Below, piece after piece: positions 20,349 to 27,765 of a DNA stretch of 64,000 nucleotides. This stretch comes from Lysobacter helvus (GTDB lineage: Bacteria > Pseudomonadota > Gammaproteobacteria > Xanthomonadales > Xanthomonadaceae). The notes beneath the pieces were generated by a model. It saw only the letters and a list, made by a program, of their open reading frames with translations. It was not told the DNA's origin and searched no databases. The position numbers and the translations under genes were made by a program. The first letter of the stretch is position 1; each line of letters begins with the position of its first letter. The stretch is taken from assembly GCF_018406645.1 (NCBI RefSeq), contig NZ_AP024546.1, positions 2,914,001-2,978,000 of the forward strand. The letters run 5' to 3'.

Positions 20349-20686
20349 TGCGCGCCCTCCCCTGCGATGCTGAGCGCCGCCTTCGTTTCGCGCGTCACTG
20401 GCCGGCCGCGCAAACGCTCCACAGCCGCAGCGGCGAATGGGATGACGTTAGAGGGCTCTGTGACCGTCAGCGCCTTGGGCTTGCTGCGGTGGTGTCCAAA
20501 CTTCGCGCGGTAGTGAATCAATAGCCCGACGAGCTCGCGCACCGGGATCCGCTCCCGATTGGGAGACACCAGATACTGCCCGCGGATCTTCCAGCCTTCC
20601 CATGGACCGGTGAGGTCAATGCGCTGGTACAGGACCGCATCGGCCATGAAGTTCATGGCTTCTTCCGAGGTGGGCTTCGTGCTCAT
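20336..20686 (-). CDS. Small phage-like protein, possibly DUF3653-type
   Basis: This is a 116-residue soluble protein. The segment DLTGPWEGWKIRGQYLVSPNRERIPVRELVGLLIHYRAKFGH has the W-x-GW...SP...R spacing I associate with DUF3653 proteins of Xanthomonas and Stenotrophomonas filamentous phages, which are thought to be regulatory. The rest (KALTVTEPSNVIPFAAAAVERLRGR) is unassigned. The family call is tentative. It is encoded opposite to the 184-residue gene and overlaps the next gene by 13 bases. Confidence 0.5.
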   Translation of the reverse strand: MSTKPTSEEAMNFMADAVLYQRIDLTGPWEGWKIRGQYLVSPNRERIPVRELVGLLIHYRAKFGHHRSKPKALTVTEPSNVIPFAAAAVERLRGRPVTRETKAALSIAGEGAQCSP

Positions 20687-21005
20687 GCGAGCACCGCCTC
20701 AACCTGCCGGCTGCGCCGATAGCTTTCCTTTGGGCATGGCTGTGGGGTCAAGATAGAGAGATCTCTCTCTCCGACTCTTGCCCCTGATGCTCCCGGGAGG
20801 TGCTCGCACGCGTCGCCGGTGGGTTGCGTTGCCGCAACCGACAACCCGAATGTGGCGGGTTGATCGTACGCAGTGAGGAGGCTCTGGCTCGCCGTTGAAG
20901 TTGCCTCTGTGGGACCACTCCCACAAAGACCGGCCTGCCGCACCCCGCCACCGCCATGCACGATTAGGTCTGGGTGATGAAACTCTGCCCCTGCCCAGTC
21001 GGTTG
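20687..21005. other. Upstream region of the small minus-strand genes, with palindromes
   Basis: There is no confident gene here. A minus-strand open frame (20683-20961) overlaps the next start by ATGA, but its product is compositionally odd. The region holds a perfect 14-bp palindrome AGAGAGATCTCTCT at 20755-20768. It also holds a hairpin with TGTGGGA/TCCCACA arms at 20908-20925. Either could be an operator or structural element controlling the small operon. Confidence 0.35.
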
Positions 21006-21015
21006 AGTCAAGCCG

Positions 21016-21033
21016 AGATGCATTATGCGCACT
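21016..21033 (+). repeat. Right dif-like direct repeat (candidate att site)
   Basis: This is the second perfect copy of AGATGCATTATGCGCACT. As a 28-base Xer site (21006-21033) its right arm is identical to the left copy, while its left arm (AGTCAAGCCGA) is more degenerate, with about 5 of 11 matches to the dif XerD arm. Confidence 0.6.
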
Positions 21034-21099
21034 TCATCATAGGTCCAGTGGACCTTGGTTCGGGCCGCCTGAACCCGGATCCCCCTTTCCAGAGCCATC

Positions 21100-21504
21100 T
21101 CAAAGCCCCCGGCACGCCGCCTGCACCCGATCATCCAACTTCCTCAGATCGTCGAACGTCCGCCGCAACCCGAGGCGTTCGAGCTTTTCGTCCCGCACGC
21201 GCTTCGCCGTGGCGCACGTCGCACGCCGCCGTTCGATCGAGTCCGAACCGGATCCACGCACGCCCGATGATGACGACGGCCCCGACCGCATCGGCCCGGT
21301 CCGACGCTGCGACTTCGCCGCCTTCGGTTTCTCCACCGGTGCCTCCGTCACCACCGGGATCGTCTTCGACACCACCTGACCCGGGCCGCACGGCGCCTGC
21401 TGGTACGTGACGCTCGCCGGCCCGATGCATCGATACAGGTCCGCCGCCGCCACCGGCGCCGCGCCGCTGCCCAGCACCACGCTCACCACGATCCGTCGCC
21501 ACAT
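21100..21504 (-). CDS. Secreted hypothetical protein (DUF4124-like)
   Basis: This is a 134-residue exported protein. Residues 1-21 form a signal peptide (MWRRIVVSVVLGSGAAPVAAA). Next comes DLYRCIGPASVTYQQAPCGPGQ, the two-Cys pattern of DUF4124-type envelope proteins. A Ser/Gly/Arg-rich low-complexity linker precedes the helical C-terminus (CATAKRVRDEKLERLGLRRTFDDLRKLDDRVQAACRGL) with two more Cys. The frame extends upstream, but the ATG at 21504 gives the signal peptide. The function is unknown. Confidence 0.75.
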   Translation of the reverse strand: MWRRIVVSVVLGSGAAPVAAADLYRCIGPASVTYQQAPCGPGQVVSKTIPVVTEAPVEKPKAAKSQRRTGPMRSGPSSSSGVRGSGSDSIERRRATCATAKRVRDEKLERLGLRRTFDDLRKLDDRVQAACRGL

Positions 21505-21809
21505 GGCCTGCCTCCCTGGAGGGTTGGCGGCGAGGACGCGACCGCGCCGGCCTTCGAGCGAACTCCCGTCACCAGGCGGGTGTTTCGGCACGGCCGCGCC
21601 ATCGCCGCCGGGATCAGGTTCGCCCAGCGGCGTTCCCGCCGATATCGGATTGCACCGCGTTGCGTCGTAGGACTTCCGGAACCCGCGCCGCACCCGCGCA
21701 GCGCGCCCGTAGCGCGCCGCTGGTGCGCGGTCAACCAGCACCTTGTGTCGATTTATCCCGCGCAGGCGCGCTGGGCATAGTCGGCGGCGTTCGCACTGGG
21801 GGTGTCCGC
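21505..21809. other. Divergent intergenic region
   Basis: These 305 bases separate the secreted-protein gene from the V4R gene. No convincing open frame, hairpin terminator or repeat was found. It should contain the two divergent promoters, but I could not pick out clear -35/-10 pairs. Confidence 0.3.
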
Positions 21810-22583
21810 GTGGTGGATGTCGAGTTCCGCGTTCTTGCCGAACGCCGCGAAGGCTTGCTGCTGGCCCTCGGGCAAGTCGTCATCGCGAATGGTTTCACGT
21901 TGCTGCGCCATCGCATCGCCACCGAAGCCGATGGCGTCGTGCTGACGATGGTCGTGCGCGGCAACGCCAACGCATTGCTCGAACTCGAGGAACGCCTCGG
22001 CACGCATCCGCTGGTGCGCAGTTTCGAGGCGTTGGCGAATGCGCCCGGTGCGCCGATCGCGCCGATTGCGGCCAAGGTGCACGCGCCCGCGCCCGTCGAA
22101 GCACCGCCCGTCGAACCACCCGCCACATCCCCCGGCGCCATCGACCACAAGCGCGTCGAACGCCTGCTCCCGCAACTCGCGCGCAGCTATCCCAACATGT
22201 TCCTGTTCGTGCACGCGCTCGAGCACGAACTCGACGCCGCCGATCGCGCACCCACGCTGCGCTACATCGGCCAGCGCGTCGGCGCGTGGGTGTACAAGCG
22301 CGACTTCTCGCTGGGCGCACAACTCACGCTCGCCCAAGCCATCCGCCATATCGCGTTGCCCGCGATGCGCCAGGTGGTGCAGGCCGAGCTGCTCGGCGAG
22401 AGCCTCGAAATCCCCGACAGCCCGTTCCCGCACCGCGGCCAGCACGGCGCGTGCTGCCATTTCCTCGCCGGCATGCTCGACGGCTTGCTGCGCACCACCC
22501 AAAGCGGCGACGCCGTGCGCATCACCGAAACCCGCTGCCGCAACACCGGCGCGGCCGCGTGCCGCTTCGAATTCCGCGACTGA
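21810..22583 (+). CDS. V4R (4-vinyl reductase) domain protein
   Basis: This protein has about 257 residues. The C-terminus carries a V4R small-molecule-binding domain, seen in the GACCHFLAGMLDGLLRTT and ITETRCRNTGAAACRFEFRD segments, with Cys residues typical of the fold. The N-terminal 90 residues (FRVLAERREGLLLALGQVVIANGFTLLRHRI) look like an ACT-type ligand-binding module, followed by a Pro-rich linker. I chose GTG 21810 (or 21813) because a GGGGGTG lies upstream and there is no better ATG. The protein is probably a sensor or regulator of unknown ligand. It is 38 bases upstream of the MHYT gene. Confidence 0.7.
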   Translation: MVDVEFRVLAERREGLLLALGQVVIANGFTLLRHRIATEADGVVLTMVVRGNANALLELEERLGTHPLVRSFEALANAPGAPIAPIAAKVHAPAPVEAPPVEPPATSPGAIDHKRVERLLPQLARSYPNMFLFVHALEHELDAADRAPTLRYIGQRVGAWVYKRDFSLGAQLTLAQAIRHIALPAMRQVVQAELLGESLEIPDSPFPHRGQHGACCHFLAGMLDGLLRTTQSGDAVRITETRCRNTGAAACRFEFRD

Positions 22584-22621
22584 CCCGCCCTGCCCCTCCC
22601 CTCCTCCGAAGGAGTTCCGCG

Positions 22622-23368
22622 ATGCTCCACGACCACGCGCTGCAATGCGTCCACGATCCGCTGCTGATCCTGCTCTCCTATCTCGTGTCCGCGCTGGGAT
22701 CGTTCACTGCGTTGCAACTCGCCATCGCGATCCCGGCCGCACGCACGCCGCGCGAACGCTGGCGCGCGGTCGCGGGTGCCGGCGCCGCGATGGGCGGCGG
22801 TGCGATCTGGGCGATGCACTTCATCGCGATGCTCGCGTGCCGCATGGACGTGCAGGTCTCGTACGACCTCGGCATCACGGCGCTGTCCGCTGTCATCGCG
22901 ATCGCCTCGTGCATGACGGGGCTGGCGGTGGCGGGCGCGGGCGTGTTCGGTTGGGGCAAGCTGATCGTCGCCGGCCTGTGCATGGGCCTGGGCGTGACCG
23001 GCATGCATTACACCGGCATGGCCGCGATGCTGATGCCGGCGCAGACGCATTACGACATGACGCTCGTGGGCGCGTCGGCGGCGATCGCTGTCGTCGCCTC
23101 GATCGTCGCGCTGTGGCTCGCGTTCCACCTGCGCGGCAAGTGGCAGATGACGGGCAGCGCGCTGGTGATGGCGCTGGCGGTGTGCGGCATGCATTACACC
23201 GGCATGCAAGCGGCGACGTTCGTACCGGACGCGAATGCGACGGCGGGCAACGGCCTCAGCGGCGCCAATCTCGGCATGGGCATCTTCGCCGTCACCACCG
23301 TGCTGCTGGCAGTCGTGCTGTCGACCAGCCTGCTGCGCCAGCGCCAGCGCGAGCTCGTGCAGATCTAG
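22622..23368 (+). CDS. Stand-alone MHYT-domain membrane sensor
   Basis: This 248-residue protein of seven predicted transmembrane helices has three copies of the MHYT-type motif (IWAMHFIAM, GVTGMHYTGM, AVCGMHYTGM). It has nothing else: there is no attached GGDEF, EAL or kinase domain. MHYT domains are proposed to bind copper and sense O2, CO or NO. A strong GGAGTT ribosome-binding site precedes the ATG. The stop shares CTAG with the stop of the convergent GGDEF gene. An output partner encoded nearby is possible. Confidence 0.88.
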   Translation: MLHDHALQCVHDPLLILLSYLVSALGSFTALQLAIAIPAARTPRERWRAVAGAGAAMGGGAIWAMHFIAMLACRMDVQVSYDLGITALSAVIAIASCMTGLAVAGAGVFGWGKLIVAGLCMGLGVTGMHYTGMAAMLMPAQTHYDMTLVGASAAIAVVASIVALWLAFHLRGKWQMTGSALVMALAVCGMHYTGMQAATFVPDANATAGNGLSGANLGMGIFAVTTVLLAVVLSTSLLRQRQRELVQI

Positions 23369-25533
23369 TCTTCGATCATCCGGTAGGTGTTCCGGCCCGC
23401 GACCTTCGCGTCGTACAGCGCCTTGTCCGCCAAGGCGACGAGCGCGCGGCCGGACGCCACCGTCGTCGCATACGCGATGCCGATGCTCGTGCCCACGCGC
23501 AGCGGCGTGCCTTCGGCGAGGATGGGCTGGTCCATCGCGGCGAGGATCTTCTGCGCGATGAGTTCGGCGACCGCGGGGCCGGTGGCGTCTTCCACCAGCA
23601 CCACGAACTCATCGCCGCCGAGCCGCGCGATCGCATCGATGTCGTACACGCACACCGACAGGCGTTGCGCGAACACGCGCAGCACCGCATCGCCCGCGGG
23701 ATGGCCGTAGGTGTCGTTGATCGACTTGAACTTGTCCAGGTCCAGCGACATCAGCACCAGCGGCGTGTCGTGCCGGCGCGCACGCGCCACCGCCAGGCCC
23801 AGGCGTTCCTCGAACTGCCGGCGATTGCCGAGCCCCGTCAGCGGATCCACGCGCGCCAGGCGATCGAGCGCGCGTTCGGCTTCCTTCTGCGGCGTGATGT
23901 CGAACGACAGCGCATAGAAGCCCTGCGGCGTGCCGTCGGCCGCCTGGTGCGGGACGAAATGCGATTGCAGGAAACGCCCGCCGTTGGAGGCATCGGGCGG
24001 ACGTTCGAACACTTGCTCGGCGCCGGCCAGTGCGGCGCGGATGCGCGGTTCCAGCGCATCGTAGGCACTGTCGCCCATCGTCTCGCGCACGGTCTTGCCC
24101 AGCACGCGCTCCGCCGGCATTCCAAGCAGACGTCCGTAATACGCGTTGAGGAAGGTGTAGCGTTCGTCCGCGTCCACGTGCGCGATGAAGGCCGGCATGT
24201 TGTCCGCCACCGCGCGCAGGCGCGACTGGCTTTCGTCGAGCGCGGCCAGGGCGGCCATTCGCTTGCTGATGTCGCGCGCCGAGGCGATCAGCTCCGGCGT
24301 CGCGCGCGGATCGTCCTGCTGCACGCGCGTGGCGATCGCCTCGATCCACACGTAGTGGCCGTCCTTGTGACGCATGCGGCCGGTGATGGTGTCGGTGCCG
24401 CCCTCGGCATACACACGCTGCAACGCATCGCGCATCGACGGCCCATCTTCGGGATGCAACACATCGAAGCCCGGCGCCATGAATTCCGCCGGCGTCCAGC
24501 CCAGCATGTCGGTCACGGCCGGAGACACATACGAACGACTGCCGTCGGCCGACATCCGCAGCACGAGGTCGCGGCTGTAGTCGGCGAGCGTGCGGTAGCG
24601 CGTTTCGCTCACGCGGTACTGCGTGGCCAGGCGCTTGCGTTCGGACATCACCGTGGCCAAGGGCAGCGAGATCGCGCAACTGGTGGCCACGAACAACTGC
24701 AGCAACAGCGTGCGCACCAGCAACGCATCGTCCGCGATCAGGACGAACGGGCCGGCCCGCAACGCCGCGGCGATGCCGCTCGCGATCGCAATGACGGTGA
24801 CGCCCGACACCACGCCCGCGAATCCGTGCCGGAACGTGATCAGCAGCAGCGGCGGGAACAACAGGAACAGCAACGGCAAACTCTGCTGCAGGTACACCAC
24901 CGCGCACATCGCCAGCACCACGGCCATGCACGACGCGAAGTCGAGATGGTGGCCGGGGCGTCCGAGCAGGCCGCCGCGTTCGCGCCGCGCCACGACGACC
25001 AGCGTGGCCACCACCACCATGCCGATCACGTGCGCCGTGTACCAGGTGAGCAGCACTTCGCCGAACGGACGTGCCGCGGCGGTCGAGGTTTCCACGGTCG
25101 CGCCCATCAACGCCGACAGCGCGGCGCCGATGAAGGTGGACGACGTAGCCGTGACCGCGAGCTTCGTCAGCTGCGCGGGATCGGTGATGTCGGGCACGCG
25201 CCGGCGGATGGCGCCCGCGACCAGCGCGATCTCGATCAGGTTGGTGAGCCCGTGCAGGATCGCGGGCACGGCGGCGTCGCCATGAAGCAAACGCGCGCCC
25301 AGTTCGCCGCAGAACGTGGCCGCGAACATCGCCGGCCACCCGCGCGTGGCGCGGAACAACAGCAACCCGACGACGATGCCGTTGGAGATCCACACCGACG
25401 ACACGCTGCCCGCCACGCGCGTCAGGTCGATCGAGATCCAGGTGAAGACCGCCACGACGCCGAGCAGGAGCGCCAGGCGGACCGGACGCTCCCGTTGCAG
25501 CATTCCGTTGCTGCCTGGATGTAGTGCGTTCAC
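23365..25533 (-). CDS. Membrane sensor diguanylate cyclase (MASE1-like/PAS/PAS/GGDEF)
   Basis: This is a 722-residue predicted diguanylate cyclase. Residues 1-300 form a MASE1-like integral membrane sensor (VWISNGIVVGLLLFRATRGWPAMFAATFCGELGARLL). Two PAS domains lie at about 305-430 and 440-560. The GGDEF domain has the intact motif LGGDEFVVL (about 638-645). I chose the GTG start at 25533 because GAGGA lies about 10 bases upstream. An ATG ten codons later is an alternative. The start is 13 bases after the preceding minus-strand gene, so they may be co-transcribed. Confidence 0.9.
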   Translation of the reverse strand: MNALHPGSNGMLQRERPVRLALLLGVVAVFTWISIDLTRVAGSVSSVWISNGIVVGLLLFRATRGWPAMFAATFCGELGARLLHGDAAVPAILHGLTNLIEIALVAGAIRRRVPDITDPAQLTKLAVTATSSTFIGAALSALMGATVETSTAAARPFGEVLLTWYTAHVIGMVVVATLVVVARRERGGLLGRPGHHLDFASCMAVVLAMCAVVYLQQSLPLLFLLFPPLLLITFRHGFAGVVSGVTVIAIASGIAAALRAGPFVLIADDALLVRTLLLQLFVATSCAISLPLATVMSERKRLATQYRVSETRYRTLADYSRDLVLRMSADGSRSYVSPAVTDMLGWTPAEFMAPGFDVLHPEDGPSMRDALQRVYAEGGTDTITGRMRHKDGHYVWIEAIATRVQQDDPRATPELIASARDISKRMAALAALDESQSRLRAVADNMPAFIAHVDADERYTFLNAYYGRLLGMPAERVLGKTVRETMGDSAYDALEPRIRAALAGAEQVFERPPDASNGGRFLQSHFVPHQAADGTPQGFYALSFDITPQKEAERALDRLARVDPLTGLGNRRQFEERLGLAVARARRHDTPLVLMSLDLDKFKSINDTYGHPAGDAVLRVFAQRLSVCVYDIDAIARLGGDEFVVLVEDATGPAVAELIAQKILAAMDQPILAEGTPLRVGTSIGIAYATTVASGRALVALADKALYDAKVAGRNTYRMIED

Positions 25534-25546
25534 CCGCGCGACGTCC

Positions 25547-26116
25547 TCACGCGCGACGGCGCCCGAGCCACCAGGCCATCGGGAGGCTCGCGAACAGCAT
25601 GCCCAGGCCGGAATCCAGGTACTGGCCGATGGTGAATTCCAGCGGGAAGCGGTACCAGCTCCAGTACGGCAGGCTGATCGAGCACCACCCGATCAATCCC
25701 ATCGCCGCGCCCATCGCCACGCGCGTGCCGAACGACACGTTGCCGGCCGCCATGATCCACGCCGCCAGCAACGCCGCGAGCAGGCAGAACACGAACTGTT
25801 TCACCAGCGGCGCGGTCATCGTCATGAGCGACGGATTGCCGGCCGGGTCGTACACGACGAACGCGTACGGCGAGGCCTTGTACTTGTCCTGGAAGGTATT
25901 CATCGACGCTTCGTCGCGCCATTGCTCCGGCGACATGCCGGGAATCATGTACACGCCGGCGCCCTTGTCGGCGGCGCCCTGCAATGCGGTGATGGTGACG
26001 TCCTGGTTCGACGCCAGCTTCACGCCCATCTCCCCGATCGGCAACGCGACGTGCGCGACCATCCCCCACACGAACAACACGATGGCGCCGATCAGCCCGG
26101 CAATGAGAATGCGCAT
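25547..26116 (-). CDS. Hypothetical inner-membrane protein
   Basis: This 189-residue protein has an N-terminal helix (MRILIAGLIGAIVLFVWGMVAHVALP), a periplasmic stretch of about 80 residues, and three or four further helices near the C-terminus (FVFCLLAALLAAWIMAAG, RVAMGAAMGLIGWCSI). It matches a type of conserved proteobacterial membrane protein that has no named function known to me. It lies directly upstream of the membrane GGDEF gene on the same strand. Confidence 0.75.
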   Translation of the reverse strand: MRILIAGLIGAIVLFVWGMVAHVALPIGEMGVKLASNQDVTITALQGAADKGAGVYMIPGMSPEQWRDEASMNTFQDKYKASPYAFVVYDPAGNPSLMTMTAPLVKQFVFCLLAALLAAWIMAAGNVSFGTRVAMGAAMGLIGWCSISLPYWSWYRFPLEFTIGQYLDSGLGMLFASLPMAWWLGRRRA

Positions 26117-26188
26117 CCCGACTCCCCGGAGAGATTCGCGGCACAGGCCGCCGGGCGAGGATGCACCCGCAAGCGGGCCCCGGGCAAC

Positions 26189-26587
26189 TCAGAACGGCGG
26201 CCGCAGCCAATGGGCACCACGCGCGCCGAACCACACGGCGACCAGGCCTGCGACCAGCGTCACACCGAGGTACACGAGCGCAAGCTCGCTGCGATGCGAA
26301 CGCGTGAAGAGCAGGCATTCGAGCATCAGCGCCGAATACGTCGTCAGGCCACCGAGCAATCCGACGATCAGGAACGCGCGCCAGTACAACGCCGACGGTC
26401 CGCGCGATTCGAGCCAGATCGCGAGGAAGCCCGCGAGGAACGCGCCGACGACATTCACCGAGAACGTGCCCCACGGAAAGCCATCGCCGAAGCGTCGCAA
26501 CATCGCGCCGCCGACCCAGAAGCGCGCGCCCGCGCCCAGCGCCCCGCCGCACATCACCAGCATCAGTTGCTGCCACCAGCTGCTCAC
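26189..26587 (-). CDS. crcB: CrcB, fluoride channel (Fluc)
   Basis: CrcB is a small dimeric fluoride exporter in the inner membrane. The product is 132 residues with four helices. Conserved pieces are CGGALGAGARFWVGG, the pore-lining GTFSVNVVGAFLAGF, and GLLGGLTTYSALMLE, which holds the Fluc sodium and fluoride-coordinating segment. The start is GTG, overlapping the stop of the MFS gene (GTGA), so translation is coupled. No fluoride riboswitch can fit in front of it, because the gene is embedded in an operon. Confidence 0.92.
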   Translation of the reverse strand: MSSWWQQLMLVMCGGALGAGARFWVGGAMLRRFGDGFPWGTFSVNVVGAFLAGFLAIWLESRGPSALYWRAFLIVGLLGGLTTYSALMLECLLFTRSHRSELALVYLGVTLVAGLVAVWFGARGAHWLRPPF

Positions 26588-27765
26588 GCGCGTGCGTCTC
26601 CGGTGTTCGTGAATTTCGGTGCGAGCACCGCCATCGCCGCGACCGCGCAACCCGCACTCGCCGCGAACGCCAGCAACGGCGAGCCGTGTTGCCAGAGCGT
26701 GCCGAAGATCGCCGACGCCGGCAGCAACAGCAAGCCGGTGACGAGGTAATACCAGCCGAACGCCGTGCCCGCGCGTTCGGCCGGGACCAGGTCCGCGACC
26801 AGCGCGCGTTCGCTGCCTTCGATCGCGGCGGTGACCAGCCCATACAGCGGGAAGGCGATCCACAACACCCCCGCGGTGATCGGCAGCACGCCGAAGATGA
26901 TGTACAGCACCGCGTAGCCGCCCCACCCCGCCAGGATCAGGCGCTTGCGGCCGATGCGATCCGACCAGGCCGACAGCGGCGTTGCGGCCAGCGACGCGAC
27001 CGCGGAGAACGCCGCCCACAACAACGTCGTGTGCGCGGCGTCGAAGCCGAGTTCGTTCGCGCGCAGCAGCAGGAACATGTTCGACGCATTGCCGAGCGTG
27101 AACAGTCCGAGGGCAGCGAGGTAACGCCGATACGCCGGCGACAGCGCGGAGAAGCGCCAGTCGACGCGCAAGGCTTCCTTGCGCGGCGGATGCTCGGGCT
27201 CGCGCAGGCGCAGCGCGAGGAGTAGCACGAAGACCGCAGGCACGATCGCGAGCAGGAACACATGGCGCAGCGACACACCCGACGCCAGCAACGCCGCCGC
27301 GATCAATGGCCCGATCACCGCACCCGCGTTGTCCATGCCGCGATGCAGGCCGTACGCAAGCCCGCGTTGTTCCGGCGCCACGCTGGAGGCGAGCAACGCA
27401 TCGCGTGGTGCCGAACGCAGGCCCTTGCCCACGCGATCGACGAAGCGAAAGATGAGCACGCCCACCCAGCTCGTCGCCAGCCCGATCAACGGCCGCGCGA
27501 TGCCCGCGAGCCCGTAGCCGATCACCACGAACGGCTTGATGCGCCGCATGCGATCGGCCAGCACGCCGGCGATGAGTTTCAGCAGGCTGCCCGCGGCTTC
27601 GGCGACGCCTTCGATCCAGCCCAGCGCCTTCGGCCCGGCCATCAGCACGCTGGCGATGTACAGCGGCACGAGCGGATAGATCATGTCGCTCGCGGCGTCG
27701 TTGAGCAGGCTGATGAAGCCGAGCAGCCAGACCGTCCGTGGCAGGCTGGCGAGGGCGCGACGCAT
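26584..27765 (-). CDS. MFS transporter
   Basis: This 393-residue major facilitator has 12 predicted helices. The signature cytoplasmic loop RFVDRVGKGLRSAPRDALL sits between helices 4 and 5, and a second MFS-type loop WSDRIGRKRLILAG lies in the C-terminal half. The RVGKGLRSAPRDA motif marks a branch whose substrates are not established. The start overlaps the rarA stop by one base (TGATG) and its end overlaps crcB. The substrate is unknown; a drug or metabolite efflux role is possible. Confidence 0.87.
   Translation of the reverse strand: MRRALASLPRTVWLLGFISLLNDAASDMIYPLVPLYIASVLMAGPKALGWIEGVAEAAGSLLKLIAGVLADRMRRIKPFVVIGYGLAGIARPLIGLATSWVGVLIFRFVDRVGKGLRSAPRDALLASSVAPEQRGLAYGLHRGMDNAGAVIGPLIAAALLASGVSLRHVFLLAIVPAVFVLLLALRLREPEHPPRKEALRVDWRFSALSPAYRRYLAALGLFTLGNASNMFLLLRANELGFDAAHTTLLWAAFSAVASLAATPLSAWSDRIGRKRLILAGWGGYAVLYIIFGVLPITAGVLWIAFPLYGLVTAAIEGSERALVADLVPAERAGTAFGWYYLVTGLLLLPASAIFGTLWQHGSPLLAFAASAGCAVAAMAVLAPKFTNTGDARA

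Larger units (their letters stand above)
18556..21033. mobile_element. Putative Xer/dif-integrated element bounded by an 18-bp direct repeat
   Basis: The sequence AGATGCATTATGCGCACT occurs perfectly at 18556-18573 and 21016-21033, in the same orientation and 2,460 bases apart. It contains TTATGCGCAC, which matches the XerC-side arm of gammaproteobacterial dif sites, preceded by a 6-base spacer GATGCA. The enclosed DNA looks lower in GC than its surroundings and carries only small genes of unknown or phage-like type plus strong hairpins. No integrase is seen, as expected for elements that use host XerC/XerD, such as filamentous phages. The bounds and the mechanism are inferred. Confidence 0.6.

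Noticed and set aside
20683-20961. A 92-residue minus-strand frame overlapping the start of the 116-residue gene.
   Set aside because: The ATGA overlap is suggestive, but the product is low-complexity at its start and crosses palindromes that look regulatory. It is kept only as a note in the intergenic entry.
26588-26700. A fluoride riboswitch in front of crcB.
   Set aside because: The sequence upstream is the coding end of the MFS gene, which overlaps the crcB GTG. No crcB-motif fold can be placed.
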